The notes under the pieces: generated by a model
The model's input: only the letters and a program-made list of their open reading frames with translations
What the model was told of the DNA's origin: nothing
The model's database searches: none
Made by a program: the position numbers and the translations under genes
Source of the DNA: Nakamurella sp. A5-74
GTDB taxonomy: Bacteria; Actinomycetota; Actinomycetes; Mycobacteriales; Nakamurellaceae
NCBI RefSeq assembly: GCF_040438885.1
Contig: NZ_CP159218.1
Span: 4,402,001-4,466,000, forward strand
DNA length: 64,000 nt
Direction of reading: 5' to 3'
Part shown: positions 44,493-52,970 of the stretch, in pieces
Layout of the letters: each line of letters starts with the position of its first letter
Numbering within the stretch: position 1 is the first letter of the stretch

Positions 44493-46523
44493 GTGGCTCC
44501 ACCCACATCCAGTGACGCCGAGCTCATCCGGGCGTTGCGCGCCGGAGACCTCGCGGCCAGGGACGCCCTCGATGCCCGCTACCGTTCCCTCCTCCGACGG
44601 CTGGCGCTGGCCTCCCGGATCGCGCCGGACCTGATCGACGAGGTCGTCGATCGGACGTTCGACGCGGCGGTCGCAGCAGTGACGGCGCCCGGTCCCGCTG
44701 GAGTGAACTTCGGCGCGTCGCTCTCGCTGGCACTCCGTGACGAGCTGGCCGACGACTCCGACGGCGCGCCTGACGCCGCACGGACGCCGGCAGGACCACG
44801 TGCCGCGTCGGAAGCGATGATGCACGATGCCTCGCTGGCGAGTGCTGAGCTGATCGCCTCGTGGCAGATGCTGTTGTGGGCGGTGCATGTCGAGGAGGTC
44901 GAGCTCGCCAGGGCCGCTCAGGTCGCCGGCATCCCGACCGAGGAGGCGACGGCTGTGCTCCGCCGCGCCGAGGAGGCCATCGCGAACGGAGTGGTGGCAC
45001 GTGCGCTGGCCCGCGCAGACGGCTCGCATGCGCCCTTCCTCCGCCTGCTGGAACACCGCACCGTCGGCGAGTTGGACCAGGACGCCGCTGATCTCCTCGC
45101 CGCCCACACCGCGCGCTGTGAAGGATGCAGCGCAACGGGTGCCTGGTTGGCGTCGTTCCGCTCCGCACCGGGCGTGATCCTGGCCGCGGTCGTGCTCGGG
45201 AGCGCCGCACAGCCCTATCTGCGGTCCGCGCCCACGCCGGCGAGCAGTTCGACTCCCCGGCCGGCACGCATCGCAACGCTGCAGGCCGAACACTCCCGGG
45301 GTCTGCTGGTGACGACGACCGCTGTCCTGGCAGCCTTCGGCCTCCTGGTGGTTGCGGTCACTGTCCCCGGCGTCAGCACGCTGAGGGCCCAGCTGTTGCA
45401 GAACCCCGTTCCGACCACCGCTGATGGCGCGGCGACGCAGACCTCGCCGTCCGCAACCCGGCTCACCCTGCTGTACCCGACCCCGTCCGGACTGTCGACC
45501 GCTGGGACCGGTCCGCGAACCACCGATCCCGAGACGTCCCAGGGCGACGGCGCGGGAGCGGTGACCGAAGGCGCGGTCACCAGCCGGAGGGCTCGGACCG
45601 CCGCTGCGAGCTCCACGGTCACTTCCTGGACGTCCCCAGCACTCTCGACCACCGACCCGGCCATCCCTGGCACCTCCGTCGCCCGGACGACGGCCTCCAC
45701 TCCGACGACGGCCACCACCTCGACAACGGCGCCCACTCCGACAACGGCGCCCACTCCGACAACGGCGCCCACTCCGACAACGGCGCCCACTCCGACAACG
45801 GCGCCCACTCCAACGACGGCGCCCACTCCAACGACGGCGCCCACTCCAACGAAGGTGCCCACTCCAACGACGGCGCCCACTCCAACGACGGCGCCCACTC
45901 CAACGACGGCGCCCACTCCAACGACGGCGCCCACTCCAACGACGGCGCCCACTCCAACGACGGCGCCCACTCCGACAACGGCGCCCACAAAGACGACGGC
46001 GCCCACTCCGACAACGTTGCCGACGTCGGGCGTCGCGATGCCGCCCGCTCTCACGGCGCCGCCCGTACCGCGTCCGAGTCCGACACCTCCGGCCCCCACC
46101 GGAACCAGCATCGAGCCGCCCGTCACGTCGGCATCGTCGTCGGCCCGACCGCCCACCACCACGACCACGGTCACCAGCAGGACCGTCACCGAACCGGCAT
46201 CCCCGCTCGTCGTCCAACTGGGGGACGACTGGTCCGACCTGGAGATCACGCCAGGCCTGGGCTTCAGCCGGACCACCAGGCTGCTCAACGAGTCCGGTCG
46301 GACGAGCGCGCCGATGGTCATCGTCGCCAGGAGCTCCGTCTCCCTGCTGATGACTCTCGCAGCGGACGGCCGTCCGTGCGGCCCGATCGGCGTGCTGGCC
46401 AAATCGGTCTCCTGCACCATCGGCCCGCTCGCGCCGGGGGAATCGGTGCGGATCACCTTCTCGGCAGCACTGCCGCTCAGCATCGAGAACCAGACGGTGT
46501 CCGTGGAGCTCATCCCGGAATGA
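44493..46523 (+). CDS. Sigma-like/zinc-finger membrane protein with (APTPTT)n extracellular stalk
   Basis: The 676-residue protein has an ECF-sigma-like N-terminus with weak region 2 (SDAELIRALRAGDLAARDAL, then YRSLLRRLALASRIAPDLID) and region 4-like HTH (EELARAAQVAGIPTEEATAV-type helix, residues about 134-165). A zf-HC2-like motif HTARCEGC (H205, C209, C212) follows. A hydrophobic helix near 271-291 is succeeded by about 16 repeats of APTPTT (about 411-507). A C-terminal domain (about 570-676: VVQLGDDWSDLEITPGLGFS, MTLAADGRPCGPIGVLAKSV) has two cysteines. Sigma and anti-sigma-like parts are thus joined to an outside sensor through a long stalk. Related fused sigma factors (groups such as ECF52/53) are known in actinobacteria. 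GTG start. Confidence 0.75.
   Translation: MAPPTSSDAELIRALRAGDLAARDALDARYRSLLRRLALASRIAPDLIDEVVDRTFDAAVAAVTAPGPAGVNFGASLSLALRDELADDSDGAPDAARTPAGPRAASEAMMHDASLASAELIASWQMLLWAVHVEEVELARAAQVAGIPTEEATAVLRRAEEAIANGVVARALARADGSHAPFLRLLEHRTVGELDQDAADLLAAHTARCEGCSATGAWLASFRSAPGVILAAVVLGSAAQPYLRSAPTPASSSTPRPARIATLQAEHSRGLLVTTTAVLAAFGLLVVAVTVPGVSTLRAQLLQNPVPTTADGAATQTSPSATRLTLLYPTPSGLSTAGTGPRTTDPETSQGDGAGAVTEGAVTSRRARTAAASSTVTSWTSPALSTTDPAIPGTSVARTTASTPTTATTSTTAPTPTTAPTPTTAPTPTTAPTPTTAPTPTTAPTPTTAPTPTKVPTPTTAPTPTTAPTPTTAPTPTTAPTPTTAPTPTTAPTPTTAPTKTTAPTPTTLPTSGVAMPPALTAPPVPRPSPTPPAPTGTSIEPPVTSASSSARPPTTTTTVTSRTVTEPASPLVVQLGDDWSDLEITPGLGFSRTTRLLNESGRTSAPMVIVARSSVSLLMTLAADGRPCGPIGVLAKSVSCTIGPLAPGESVRITFSAALPLSIENQTVSVELIPE
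45722..46015 (+). repeat. 18-bp tandem repeat encoding APTPTT
   Basis: About 16 copies of an 18-bp unit (ACGGCGCCCACTCC(A/G)AC and so on) form a tandem array inside the sigma-like gene. Two units vary (KVPTPT and APTKTT). Copies near each end use ACAACG, those in the middle ACGACG, consistent with expansion by slippage. Copy number is likely to vary between strains. Confidence 0.9.
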
Positions 46524-46556
46524 CCGGCCGCCGGGGCGGCGGGTCGCACCAGCGCG

Positions 46557-47195
46557 TCAGTCGGCGAAATCCCAGTTGGCGGTGACGGTCACGGCAACAT
46601 CGCGGTCGCCGGCGGCCACCGGCATCGTCGCGTCCTTCGCAGACCGGAGCGCGAACGCCGCGGCCGTCGGACGTGGACCTGCGGCACCGGCTCCCTCCGT
46701 GAGCCACTGCAGCGCACCGAGCGACCGGGAGGCGAGTGCGGCAAAGTGCCGAGCCTTCGACAACGCCTGTGCCACAGCGGCTTCGCGGGCATCGGTGAGC
46801 GCCTGCTCCGGTTCGGCTGCCGTCAGCTCGACGCTGTTGATCCGCACCCCTGCACCCCCGTGCGCAGCCACCTCGGACAGCACCTTCTCGACCGAAGCGA
46901 GGTCGGTGAGCGTCGCCAGCAGCTGCTGCGACGCGGCGTATCCGAGGAGAACCTCGCGATCGGCCTGCCAGTTGGTGCGAGGCCCGAAGCTCAGGTCGCG
47001 GGTGCGGACCGAACGTGAATCGACGCCGTTGTCCGCCAGGATCGACAGCACCCGCTCCACGGCGGTCGCCGTCGCGCGGAACGCCTCTCCCGCATCCGGT
47101 CGCAGCGTCTCGATGCCCAGATCGATCACGATCCGGTCGACGGGGGCGGCAACCACGGCGGTGGCGCTGACGGTGATACCCGATGGCTCGCTCAT
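46557..47195 (-). CDS. SIMPL-domain (DUF541) protein
   Basis: The 212-residue protein shows the SIMPL/BP26 pattern ITVSATAVVAAPVDRIVIDL, FRATATAVERVLSILADNGV, SRSVRTRDLSFGPRTNWQAD, LLGYAASQQLLATLTDLASV and a C-terminal strand VAVTVTANWDF. Family members form oligomeric channels or chaperone-like assemblies in the envelope; this one has no signal peptide, which is common in actinobacteria. ATG at 47195 gives the canonical N-terminus. Convergent with the sigma-stalk gene, with a short GC-rich inverted repeat between. Confidence 0.85.
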   Translation of the reverse strand: MSEPSGITVSATAVVAAPVDRIVIDLGIETLRPDAGEAFRATATAVERVLSILADNGVDSRSVRTRDLSFGPRTNWQADREVLLGYAASQQLLATLTDLASVEKVLSEVAAHGGAGVRINSVELTAAEPEQALTDAREAAVAQALSKARHFAALASRSLGALQWLTEGAGAAGPRPTAAAFALRSAKDATMPVAAGDRDVAVTVTANWDFAD

Positions 47196-47586
47196 GCCGT
47201 CCAGTCTGCCCCCTGCCACCGGCGACCGGTCGGCCTGCAGCGCAGTTCGGTCGTCTGGCGCGGTCCTGACCGCGCTGACAGGATCAGTCGATGACGACCC
47301 GCTCACAGTCCGGCGGTCCATCGCATCCGCCGTAGCTCCCTGCTGAGCGGAGCACTGGTGATATCGGACGGCCGGCGCGGGGCGGTGGGTGTCGGCAGCC
47401 AACGGCACCTTCGTCGCGCACGGGAATCTTCCTGTCCCCCTGCACGGCCGGAGACGCCCTCCGCTGACCCGGACGTCCGCGGAACTCGTCCGAGCCGGGT
47501 GTCGATCGGAGCCGATGCCGTTCGTCATCCCGATGACAGCAACCATGCGGCGGCCCCAGGGCCGTCGCCGATGATGGGAGTACCCG
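47196..47586. promoter_or_regulatory. Divergent gap with a candidate ECF42 promoter
   Basis: No gene is visible in these 391 bases. TGTCGA at 47500-47505 and CGTC at 47523-47526 are separated by 17 bp and precede the DGPF start by 61 bases. TGTCGA (-35) with CGA/TC (-10) is the motif reported for ECF42 target promoters, so this is likely autoregulated expression of the DGPF/ECF42 pair. The ribosome site of the DGPF gene is GGGAG six bases before ATG. Confidence 0.6.
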
Positions 47587-47955
47587 ATGCCGACGTACAT
47601 GTTCCTGCTGCACGACGACGAGTCCTGGTTCGACACCGTCAGCCCGGAGACGTGGGCCGAGGAGATGACCAAGCACCGAGCCTTCTCCGATGCGGTGCGA
47701 GCGGCCGGTGGTTCCGTGCTGGACGGTGCGGCGCTGGAGCGCTCTTCGCTGGCCACCACCGTCGACAACACGGGCGACGAGCCGACCGTCACCGACGGTC
47801 CGTTCATCGAGACCAAGGAGGTGTTCGGCGGCTACTACGTCGTGGACGTCGCGGACCTGGACGTGGCCATCGCACTGGCCGAGCAGTGCCCGAGCGGACA
47901 CGTGGAGATTCGGCCGGTGATGAGCACGGACGATGACTCGGCTCCCCCGGTCTGA
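47587..47955 (+). CDS. YCII-related DGPF-domain protein (second copy)
   Basis: The 122-residue DGPF protein starts MPTYMFLLHDDESWFDTVSP and has TVTDGPFIETKEVFGGYYVV DGPF block at about residues 62-81, then VAIALAEQCPSGHVEIRPVM. The ECF42 gene overlaps its end by 23 bp in another frame, so they are translationally coupled. It is only distantly similar to the DGPF protein at 35025, so it is not a recent duplicate. A matching ECF42 promoter lies upstream. Confidence 0.9.
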   Translation: MPTYMFLLHDDESWFDTVSPETWAEEMTKHRAFSDAVRAAGGSVLDGAALERSSLATTVDNTGDEPTVTDGPFIETKEVFGGYYVVDVADLDVAIALAEQCPSGHVEIRPVMSTDDDSAPPV

Positions 47956-49276
47956 ACCGACCGACCCGGGGGGCCCGATCCGTCCCGGCGGCGACGAGGT
48001 CACCCGGCTCGTCGAGCGAGCCCACCGCGACCACTGGTCGCAGGTCCTGGCCAGCACCGTGCGGGTCACCCGGGATCTCGACCTGGCCCAGGAGTGCGCG
48101 CAGGAGGCCTACCTCCGCGCACTCCGGGCGTGGCCCGGCGCTGTACCGGACGTTCCGGTCGCCTGGCTCACGACGGCCGCGCGGCGGATCGCCCTGGACG
48201 GCCTCAGGCGGGCAGATCTGTTGCGGCGCAAGCTCCCGCTGCTGATGGAGCCGGGTCCGCCGCTGGGCGCAGCTGCCTCGGACAGCGCCGACGCATCAGA
48301 CGAGCCGACGGACGTCCTGCGGCTGATGTTCATCTGCTGTCACCCGGCGCTGGCTCCGGACTCACGGGTCGCGTTGACGCTGCGGCTGGTCGGCGGCCTG
48401 AGCACCGAAGAGGTCGCCGCCGGGCTGTTGGTACCGGTTGCGACGGCGGCTGCTCGGATCACCCGCGCGAAGAAGAAGATCGCCCGTGCCGGGATCCCGT
48501 TCCGAGTGCCTTCCCCCACCGAGCTTCCGGAGCGCCTGGACACGCTGCTCACCGTGCTCCAGGTGATGTCGGCGGCCGGACACACGTCGGTGGCCGGCAC
48601 CCTGCAGCGCTCCGACCTGACGGAACGCGCTGTCCGGGCAGCGCGACTGCTCGTCGCCGCACTGCCCGACCCGGTGGTGGACGATGCCAGGGCACTGCTC
48701 GCCCATCTGTTGCTCACCAGGGCCAGGGGCGATTCCCGCATCGATGGCGATGGGCGGTTGGTGTTGATGGCCGACCAGGACCGGACTCGCTGGCAGGGTG
48801 CCGATCTCGACGAGGGTCTCGACCTGATCACCGCCGTACTCACCAGCATCACGACCGGCGGTCGCAGTCCCGGTCGATTCACCGTGCAGGCGGTGATCGC
48901 GGGCCTGCACATGAATGCCCCGAGCTTCTCCGAGACCGACTGGCCGGAGCTCGTGCGCTGGTACGAGGCCCTGCTGCGGCGCTGGCCGACCCCGGTCGTC
49001 CGGCTCAACGCGTTGGTGGCCAGGAGCCACCTCTCCGGCGCTCGACGCCCCGAACTGCGCGCGGAACTGGCGGCACTGGAGCGCGAACCGCAGCTGGCTC
49101 GCTACCCCTACCTGCCGGCCGCAGTGGCCGAGCTGCTGGCCCGGTGGGGCGACCTCGACGGTGCGGCGGTCGCCTACGACCGCGCCATCGAGCTGTCCCG
49201 CAACGACGTGGAGCGACAGCACCTGCGCGCACGGCGCGACGGATTGGGCGGTGCCGGTCGGCGGCACGGTGCCTGA
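47933..49276 (+). CDS. ECF42-type RNA polymerase sigma factor (second copy)
   Basis: The 447-residue protein has sigma region 2 (DHWSQVLASTVRVTRDLDLA, QECAQEAYLRALRAWPGAVP, AWLTTAARRIALDGLRRADL), region 4 (VALTLRLVGGLSTEEVAAGL, TAAARITRAKKKIARAGIPF) and the ECF42 C-terminal extension (LLTRARGDSRIDGDGRLVLM, WPTPVVRLNALVARSHLSGA, WGDLDGAAVAYDRAIELSRN). No anti-sigma factor is adjacent. The start at 47933 overlaps the DGPF gene; an in-frame start farther in is possible. The two ECF42 proteins in this window diverge in regions 2 and 4, so they probably recognise different promoters. Confidence 0.88.
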   Translation: MTRLPRSEPTDPGGPIRPGGDEVTRLVERAHRDHWSQVLASTVRVTRDLDLAQECAQEAYLRALRAWPGAVPDVPVAWLTTAARRIALDGLRRADLLRRKLPLLMEPGPPLGAAASDSADASDEPTDVLRLMFICCHPALAPDSRVALTLRLVGGLSTEEVAAGLLVPVATAAARITRAKKKIARAGIPFRVPSPTELPERLDTLLTVLQVMSAAGHTSVAGTLQRSDLTERAVRAARLLVAALPDPVVDDARALLAHLLLTRARGDSRIDGDGRLVLMADQDRTRWQGADLDEGLDLITAVLTSITTGGRSPGRFTVQAVIAGLHMNAPSFSETDWPELVRWYEALLRRWPTPVVRLNALVARSHLSGARRPELRAELAALEREPQLARYPYLPAAVAELLARWGDLDGAAVAYDRAIELSRNDVERQHLRARRDGLGGAGRRHGA

Positions 49277-49628
49277 GGGTCTCGGATCGGCGCTCTCCAC
49301 GGCTCGAGCCATCCGGCACACCCGTCGTGTCGGCCGGGGTGGCAGCCCGAACTTTCTTCGATCGGAGCTTGTTCCATGCATCAGTCCCCGCTGCGATGGG
49401 AAACGGAACACCAGGTCGCTCGTTCAACAGCGCAGCGGTGACCCAGGCCCGTCGGCTGTTCTGGACGGTAGCGGCCGGCGGGCCGCCCCCGGCGCCGCTC
49501 TGCTGACCGGGTACCCAGTGCAGCACTCGTCCTGACTGCGATCGCACAGGTGCGCGGGTTCCTCGACCGCACTGACGCTGGACGAGTTGCGGCCGCTCCT
49601 GGGCGCGCGAGCGTGATCTGCTCGACCT
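49277..49628. other. Gap without a recognisable gene
   Basis: About 350 bases between the second ECF42 gene and the TetR gene (convergent). Small frames exist on both strands but none has a start, ribosome site or family resemblance. The composition drops slightly in GC compared with flanking genes around 49340-49420. I see no repeat from the families described elsewhere. Confidence 0.5.
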
Positions 49629-50255
49629 CTACGGACGGCTCGCTCGGCCAGCTGCCACCCGGCCCGGCTGGATGAGCGAGCGCACTTCAGCGTCCCAGAG
49701 CTCAGCGGGGTCGAAATTCATGGTGGTGAAGTGGCCGGCCAACTCGAGGCTGAGCACGCCGTGCAATCGGGTCCAGAAGGTTACCGCCGTCGTGCCGTCG
49801 GTTCCGGGCAGTGCGTCGAACGCCGTGGTGATCGGCGCGAAGATCCGGCGGGCCAGTTCGGTGGCCTCGTCCGGTGCCCGGTAGCCGGGGACTGGAGTGC
49901 CGTACAGCAGCAGGTATCGCTGCGGGTGGGCGAGGGCCCATTGCCGGAGAGCACCGGCGATGGCGATCAGGCATTGCGGTGCTACGGCGGAAATGGCCGC
50001 CGCCTCGGCGAGCTCGGCCAGGTCCCGGTAGGCGCTGACGATCAGCTGGGTGAGCAGTTCGTCCCGGCCGGTGTAGTAGCGGTACAGCGCGGGTGCGGTC
50101 ATCCCCATGCCGGTGGCGATCGCCTTCAGCGACAGTGCTGATGCGCCGGCCGACTCGATCTGCTGCCAGGCCTGTTGCTGGATCTCCTCGCGAACCTGTT
50201 GCCGGTACCGAGCTCGGGGCCCTTCCGAGGTCATGCGTTCCGGCTCTGTGATCAT
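49629..50255 (-). CDS. TetR-family regulator (WHG-domain type)
   Basis: The 208-residue protein has HTH EEIQQQAWQQIESAGASALS, LKAIATGMGMTAPALYRYYT with GRDELL, and a C-terminal domain containing WTRLHGVLSLELAGHF, the WHG-type (TetR_C_33) signature. It is divergent from a quinone-oxidoreductase-like pseudogene, and a perfect palindrome, CTGTAATTACAG, lies in the gap. Its likely target is therefore no longer functional in this strain. No ligand can be predicted. Confidence 0.9.
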   Translation of the reverse strand: MITEPERMTSEGPRARYRQQVREEIQQQAWQQIESAGASALSLKAIATGMGMTAPALYRYYTGRDELLTQLIVSAYRDLAELAEAAAISAVAPQCLIAIAGALRQWALAHPQRYLLLYGTPVPGYRAPDEATELARRIFAPITTAFDALPGTDGTTAVTFWTRLHGVLSLELAGHFTTMNFDPAELWDAEVRSLIQPGRVAAGRASRP

Positions 50256-50289
50256 CCTGTTGTTATACCTCCTCTCCTGCGGTTATAGT

Positions 50290-50301
50290 CTGTAATTACA
50301 G
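50290..50301. promoter_or_regulatory. Perfect 12-bp palindrome, probable TetR operator
   Basis: CTGTAATTACAG is a perfect palindrome lying in an AT-rich 72-bp divergent region (other elements: TTGTTATACC and GGTTATAG). It is 35 bp upstream of the TetR start and 26 bp upstream of the oxidoreductase start, the usual place for a shared operator. Confidence 0.6.
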
Positions 50302-50327
50302 CGACTGCCCATCACGAAGAGCTCCAC

Positions 50328-50854
50328 ATGACCACCGAAATTGTTGCCACCGACGTCGTTCTTCCCGGAATCGTCGAGCCGGACGGATTGCAGATCCGCA
50401 CCCGCCGTGTTGCGCCACCGACCCGCCGAGAGGTCCTCGTCCGCGTCGAGGCGACCGGCGTGTCGTTCGCCGAGCAGGGCATGCGTCGGGGGCGCTATCC
50501 GGGCCAGCCGCCTACGGCACCGCGACCAGCCTGAACGACGACGACTCGATGCTGGGGCTGTTCGCGCGAATGATGGGTCGGATCGTCTACTGGAAGCTGA
50601 TGCCGAACCGCCGGGGCGCCACCTTCTACAACTTCTGGGCGGGACACACCGTGGCCCGCAGGTGATTTCGTCGGCGTCTGAACTCCGACCTCACCGCCGT
50701 TCTGGCCCTGTTGGCATCGGGAACCCTGACCGCACACATCGCCGCGCGATTCCCGCTCACCGCAGCAGCGGAGGCGCTGACACTGGCCGAATCACGCACC
50801 ACCACCGGCAAAGTGATCCTGGAACCCAACCCCGGTGGATCGGCTGGCTGTTGA
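50328..50854 (+). pseudogene. Quinone/zinc-type oxidoreductase, internally deleted and frameshifted
   Basis: The 5' end encodes an MDR-family N-terminus (MTTEIVATDVVLPGIVEPDG, then REVLVRVEATGVSFAEQGMR) that stops at 50534. In another frame from about 50505 the middle of such a protein appears (YGTATSLNDDDSMLGLFARM, NRRGATFYNFWAGHTVARR), then in a third frame the C-terminus (LNSDLTAVLALLASGTLTAH, ALTLAESRTTTGKVILEP). The nucleotide-binding core is missing. A large internal deletion and at least one frameshift have inactivated it. It is divergent from an intact TetR gene. Confidence 0.8.
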
Positions 50855-50960
50855 ATCCAACAGGACCGCTACATCCTGGATTCTGTCCCCGACTTCACCC
50901 GACCACGCCGACGTGGAGCCTGAGCGGTGGTGATCAAGTGTTACCGGAGACGATCTCCGT

Positions 50961-51318
50961 TCAGTCCACGGCGCCGGCCAGTGCCGCAACTCCGGAGGTC
51001 GCCGCTCTCGTGGCCACCCAGAAGGTGACGGCCATGGGGTGCGACGTGAGCATCACCAGGATGTGACTCCGGCTGTCCCCGATCACTCCGTTGGTGTTGA
51101 TGATCCGGCGTTCGCGCGCGCTACCCCAGCCCTGTTCGATCCACCAGGTGCTGCCGGGCAGCGCATCCGGGATTCCGAAGAACTGATCGACGCCATCGGC
51201 GGCGATCTCCTGGGCGTCGCGGTGCCGGCCAGGTTGGGCGGCGGACGTCCTGCGGTGCGACATCCAGCAGCCACCGCCAGATGCGGGCCACGTCGACGGC
51301 GTCGAACCGCATCGAGCC
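50961..51318 (-). pseudogene. Serine-hydrolase (beta-lactamase-like) C-terminal remnant
   Basis: On the minus strand one frame ends FFGIPDALPGSTWWIEQGWG, RRIINTNGVIGDSRSHILVM, LTSHPMAVTFWVATRAATSG, then VAALAGAVD and stop. This is the pattern of the C-terminal part of secreted serine hydrolases (K-x-G-W and T-x-G box regions). The preceding piece (MRFDAVDVARIWRWLLDVAP) lies in another frame, so a frameshift separates them. The active-site Ser-x-x-Lys part is absent. Confidence 0.55.
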
Positions 51319-51373
51319 GCCCGAAGAGGGGCACCTCCACCTCGTGCCGCAGGGCAACCTGGAGTCCTCCAGG

Positions 51374-51810
51374 GAGCCCGACGTGCTCGCCCTTGCCGCG
51401 CGTGCGTCCGCGAACCTCCGGGACAGCGATCTCCGCGCCCCGGGCGCGACTCAGGGTGAACTGTGGTCTGCCGTGCTCGGAGAAGCCCTGTTCGGGGCCG
51501 GTACGGCGCGCATGGTGCAGGCCCATGCTCGGACCTCGGACGGCCGCACATACGTCTACTCCTTCAAGTACCGTTCGACGGCCCTGAACGGGTGACTTGG
51601 CGCCGGCCATACTGTCGAGCTGCTCTTCGTCTTCGACATCGCCGACAGGCCGTGGCTGCACGGAGACACAGGCCTACTCGGCCCCGACCCGCACAGGCCG
51701 GCCTCGCGGCTCGGGTGCACATCGCCCGGGTCGCGTTCGCCACCACCGGGGACCCGGGTCGGGCCGCGTACCACCCGCAACGACCCGTAGCGGAGACACT
51801 CGGGGGCTGA
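51374..51810 (+). pseudogene. Type-B carboxylesterase C-terminal remnant with frameshifts
   Basis: Three frames in succession give parts of a carboxylesterase C-terminus. The first is LWSAVLGEALFGAGTARMVQ with HARTSDGRTYVYSFKYRSTA; after a frameshift near 51592, LGAGHTVELLFVFDIADRPW (the His-bearing block GAxHxxExxFVF); after another, RVAFATTGDPGRAAYHPQRP. The nucleophile region is missing. Together with its neighbours it shows that this stretch has been decaying. Confidence 0.7.
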
Positions 51811-51954
51811 GCCTTTCCACCGGACAGGGACGCAGCTAATTGTCCACACCCCGACAACCAGCTCTGAGAACGTCCGCATGTCCGGGCTCAGCGCGGTTTG
51901 CGTCTCGTGGCTGCAACGGTCTGCCAAGCGGCGCTCGCTGCCACCGGCGAACGT

Positions 51955-52050
51955 GAACGATCGTTTCCGTTTCAGATGGAAAGGAACTCGTGTCCGGATG
52001 CTGAAAGAGGTTGCATTACAGCGCAAAGCGGACACGGCAATCGAGACACC
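51955..52050. repeat. Interspersed ~100-bp repeat, copy A
   Basis: Contains GATCGTTTCCGTTTCAGATG, arms GTGTCCG (51990-51996) and CGGACAC (52029-52035) separated by 32 bases, and GAGGTTGCATTACAGCG between them. It is nearly identical to copy B at 57358-57455 over about 95 bp. The flanking part of 51811-52202 holds no gene I can support. Confidence 0.8.
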
Positions 52051-52202
52051 TTCACTTCCGTCACCTCGGTCCCATCAGGTGAACGAGAGTCGGATGCTCT
52101 AGGTCTGCTGATCCGGAAGACAGGAACGACGGCCCCGAGCGCCTCCGGGGTCATCGCCCGGACAGGCACCCGCCGTGACACGTCGACAGTCCACCGAGGC
52201 TG

Positions 52203-52970
52203 CTATCGCTCGGATGTGGAGCTGACCGCTTCGGATGCCTCAGCCCACTCGATCAACCGCGGCCCCGGTTGGCGTGACCAGGTGCGCAGGTCAACACCTG
52301 CGGCGATCAAGGCTCCTTGGTCGGCCCATTTCCCTCGCGGTGTGGTGATCGCCAGGGATCGGTCCAGCAACATCCACAGGTGCGCCTGCGGTGCGTCCAG
52401 CGTGCAGTACCCCCAGTAGTGGATCGCCGGCCGCCCACCCAAAGCCACCGAGGTGTCAACCTGGACGTACTTGCCGTCGCCCGGTGCGCAGTTGTCACCG
52501 AACACCGGGAAGTCGAAAGAGTTCGGCAGGGTCGGGCCGCCGGGCACGGTGATCGTGACGGTGACACCCGCGCAGTCGGCGGAGGGTGCGGCGGCGACGC
52601 ACGCAACGACCACATCGTCCCGTGGGTAGGCGGCCACGGACCATCCTGCGGGAACCGGGAACCGCACACCTCCGACATCCGCGACACCGTCGCTGACGGA
52701 CACCGCAGCCGCGGCGGTGCGGCGTTCCGCAGTTCGCTGACGGTCCGCGACGATGGCCACCACCCCGACGATCGTGGCGATGACGGCGGCAGCAGCGATC
52801 AGCGGCACCGGCCATCGCCGGCGTCCGAGAAGAGGCAAACCCTGACCTGCCGGCCGCGGCGTTGCATCTCGTCCATCGCCGGACCGCACTCCCGCTGCCA
52901 GCAGATCGTCCAACGCGGCATCCAGCTCGGCGTCCTTCCAGATCGCAAAGTCTTCGTGCTGGGAACTCAT
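52203..52970 (-). CDS. Membrane-anchored partner of the adjacent ECF sigma factor
   Basis: The 255-residue protein has a cytoplasmic N-terminus of about 50 residues, one membrane helix (VPLIAAAAVIATIVGVVAIV) and an extracytoplasmic domain with several cysteines (VACVAAAPSADCAG, DNCAPGDG, WGYCTLDAP). The start overlaps the sigma-factor stop (ATGA), so it is its cognate partner in the operon. It lacks a zf-HC2 zinc motif, so it is either an atypical anti-sigma factor or a target membrane protein. No family recognised. Confidence 0.7.
   Translation of the reverse strand: MSSQHEDFAIWKDAELDAALDDLLAAGVRSGDGRDATPRPAGQGLPLLGRRRWPVPLIAAAAVIATIVGVVAIVADRQRTAERRTAAAAVSVSDGVADVGGVRFPVPAGWSVAAYPRDDVVVACVAAAPSADCAGVTVTITVPGGPTLPNSFDFPVFGDNCAPGDGKYVQVDTSVALGGRPAIHYWGYCTLDAPQAHLWMLLDRSLAITTPRGKWADQGALIAAGVDLRTWSRQPGPRLIEWAEASEAVSSTSER

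Noticed and set aside
44346-46217. Minus-strand continuation of the GGDEF-EAL frame through the (APTPTT)n repeat
   Set aside because: It is the antisense of the sigma-stalk gene, Arg/Gly-rich low complexity with no domain; the frame stays open only because of repeat composition and high GC.
46524-46542. GCCGCC/GGCGGC hairpin as a terminator between convergent genes
   Set aside because: The loop would be only two bases and the stem short; too weak to list as a terminator.
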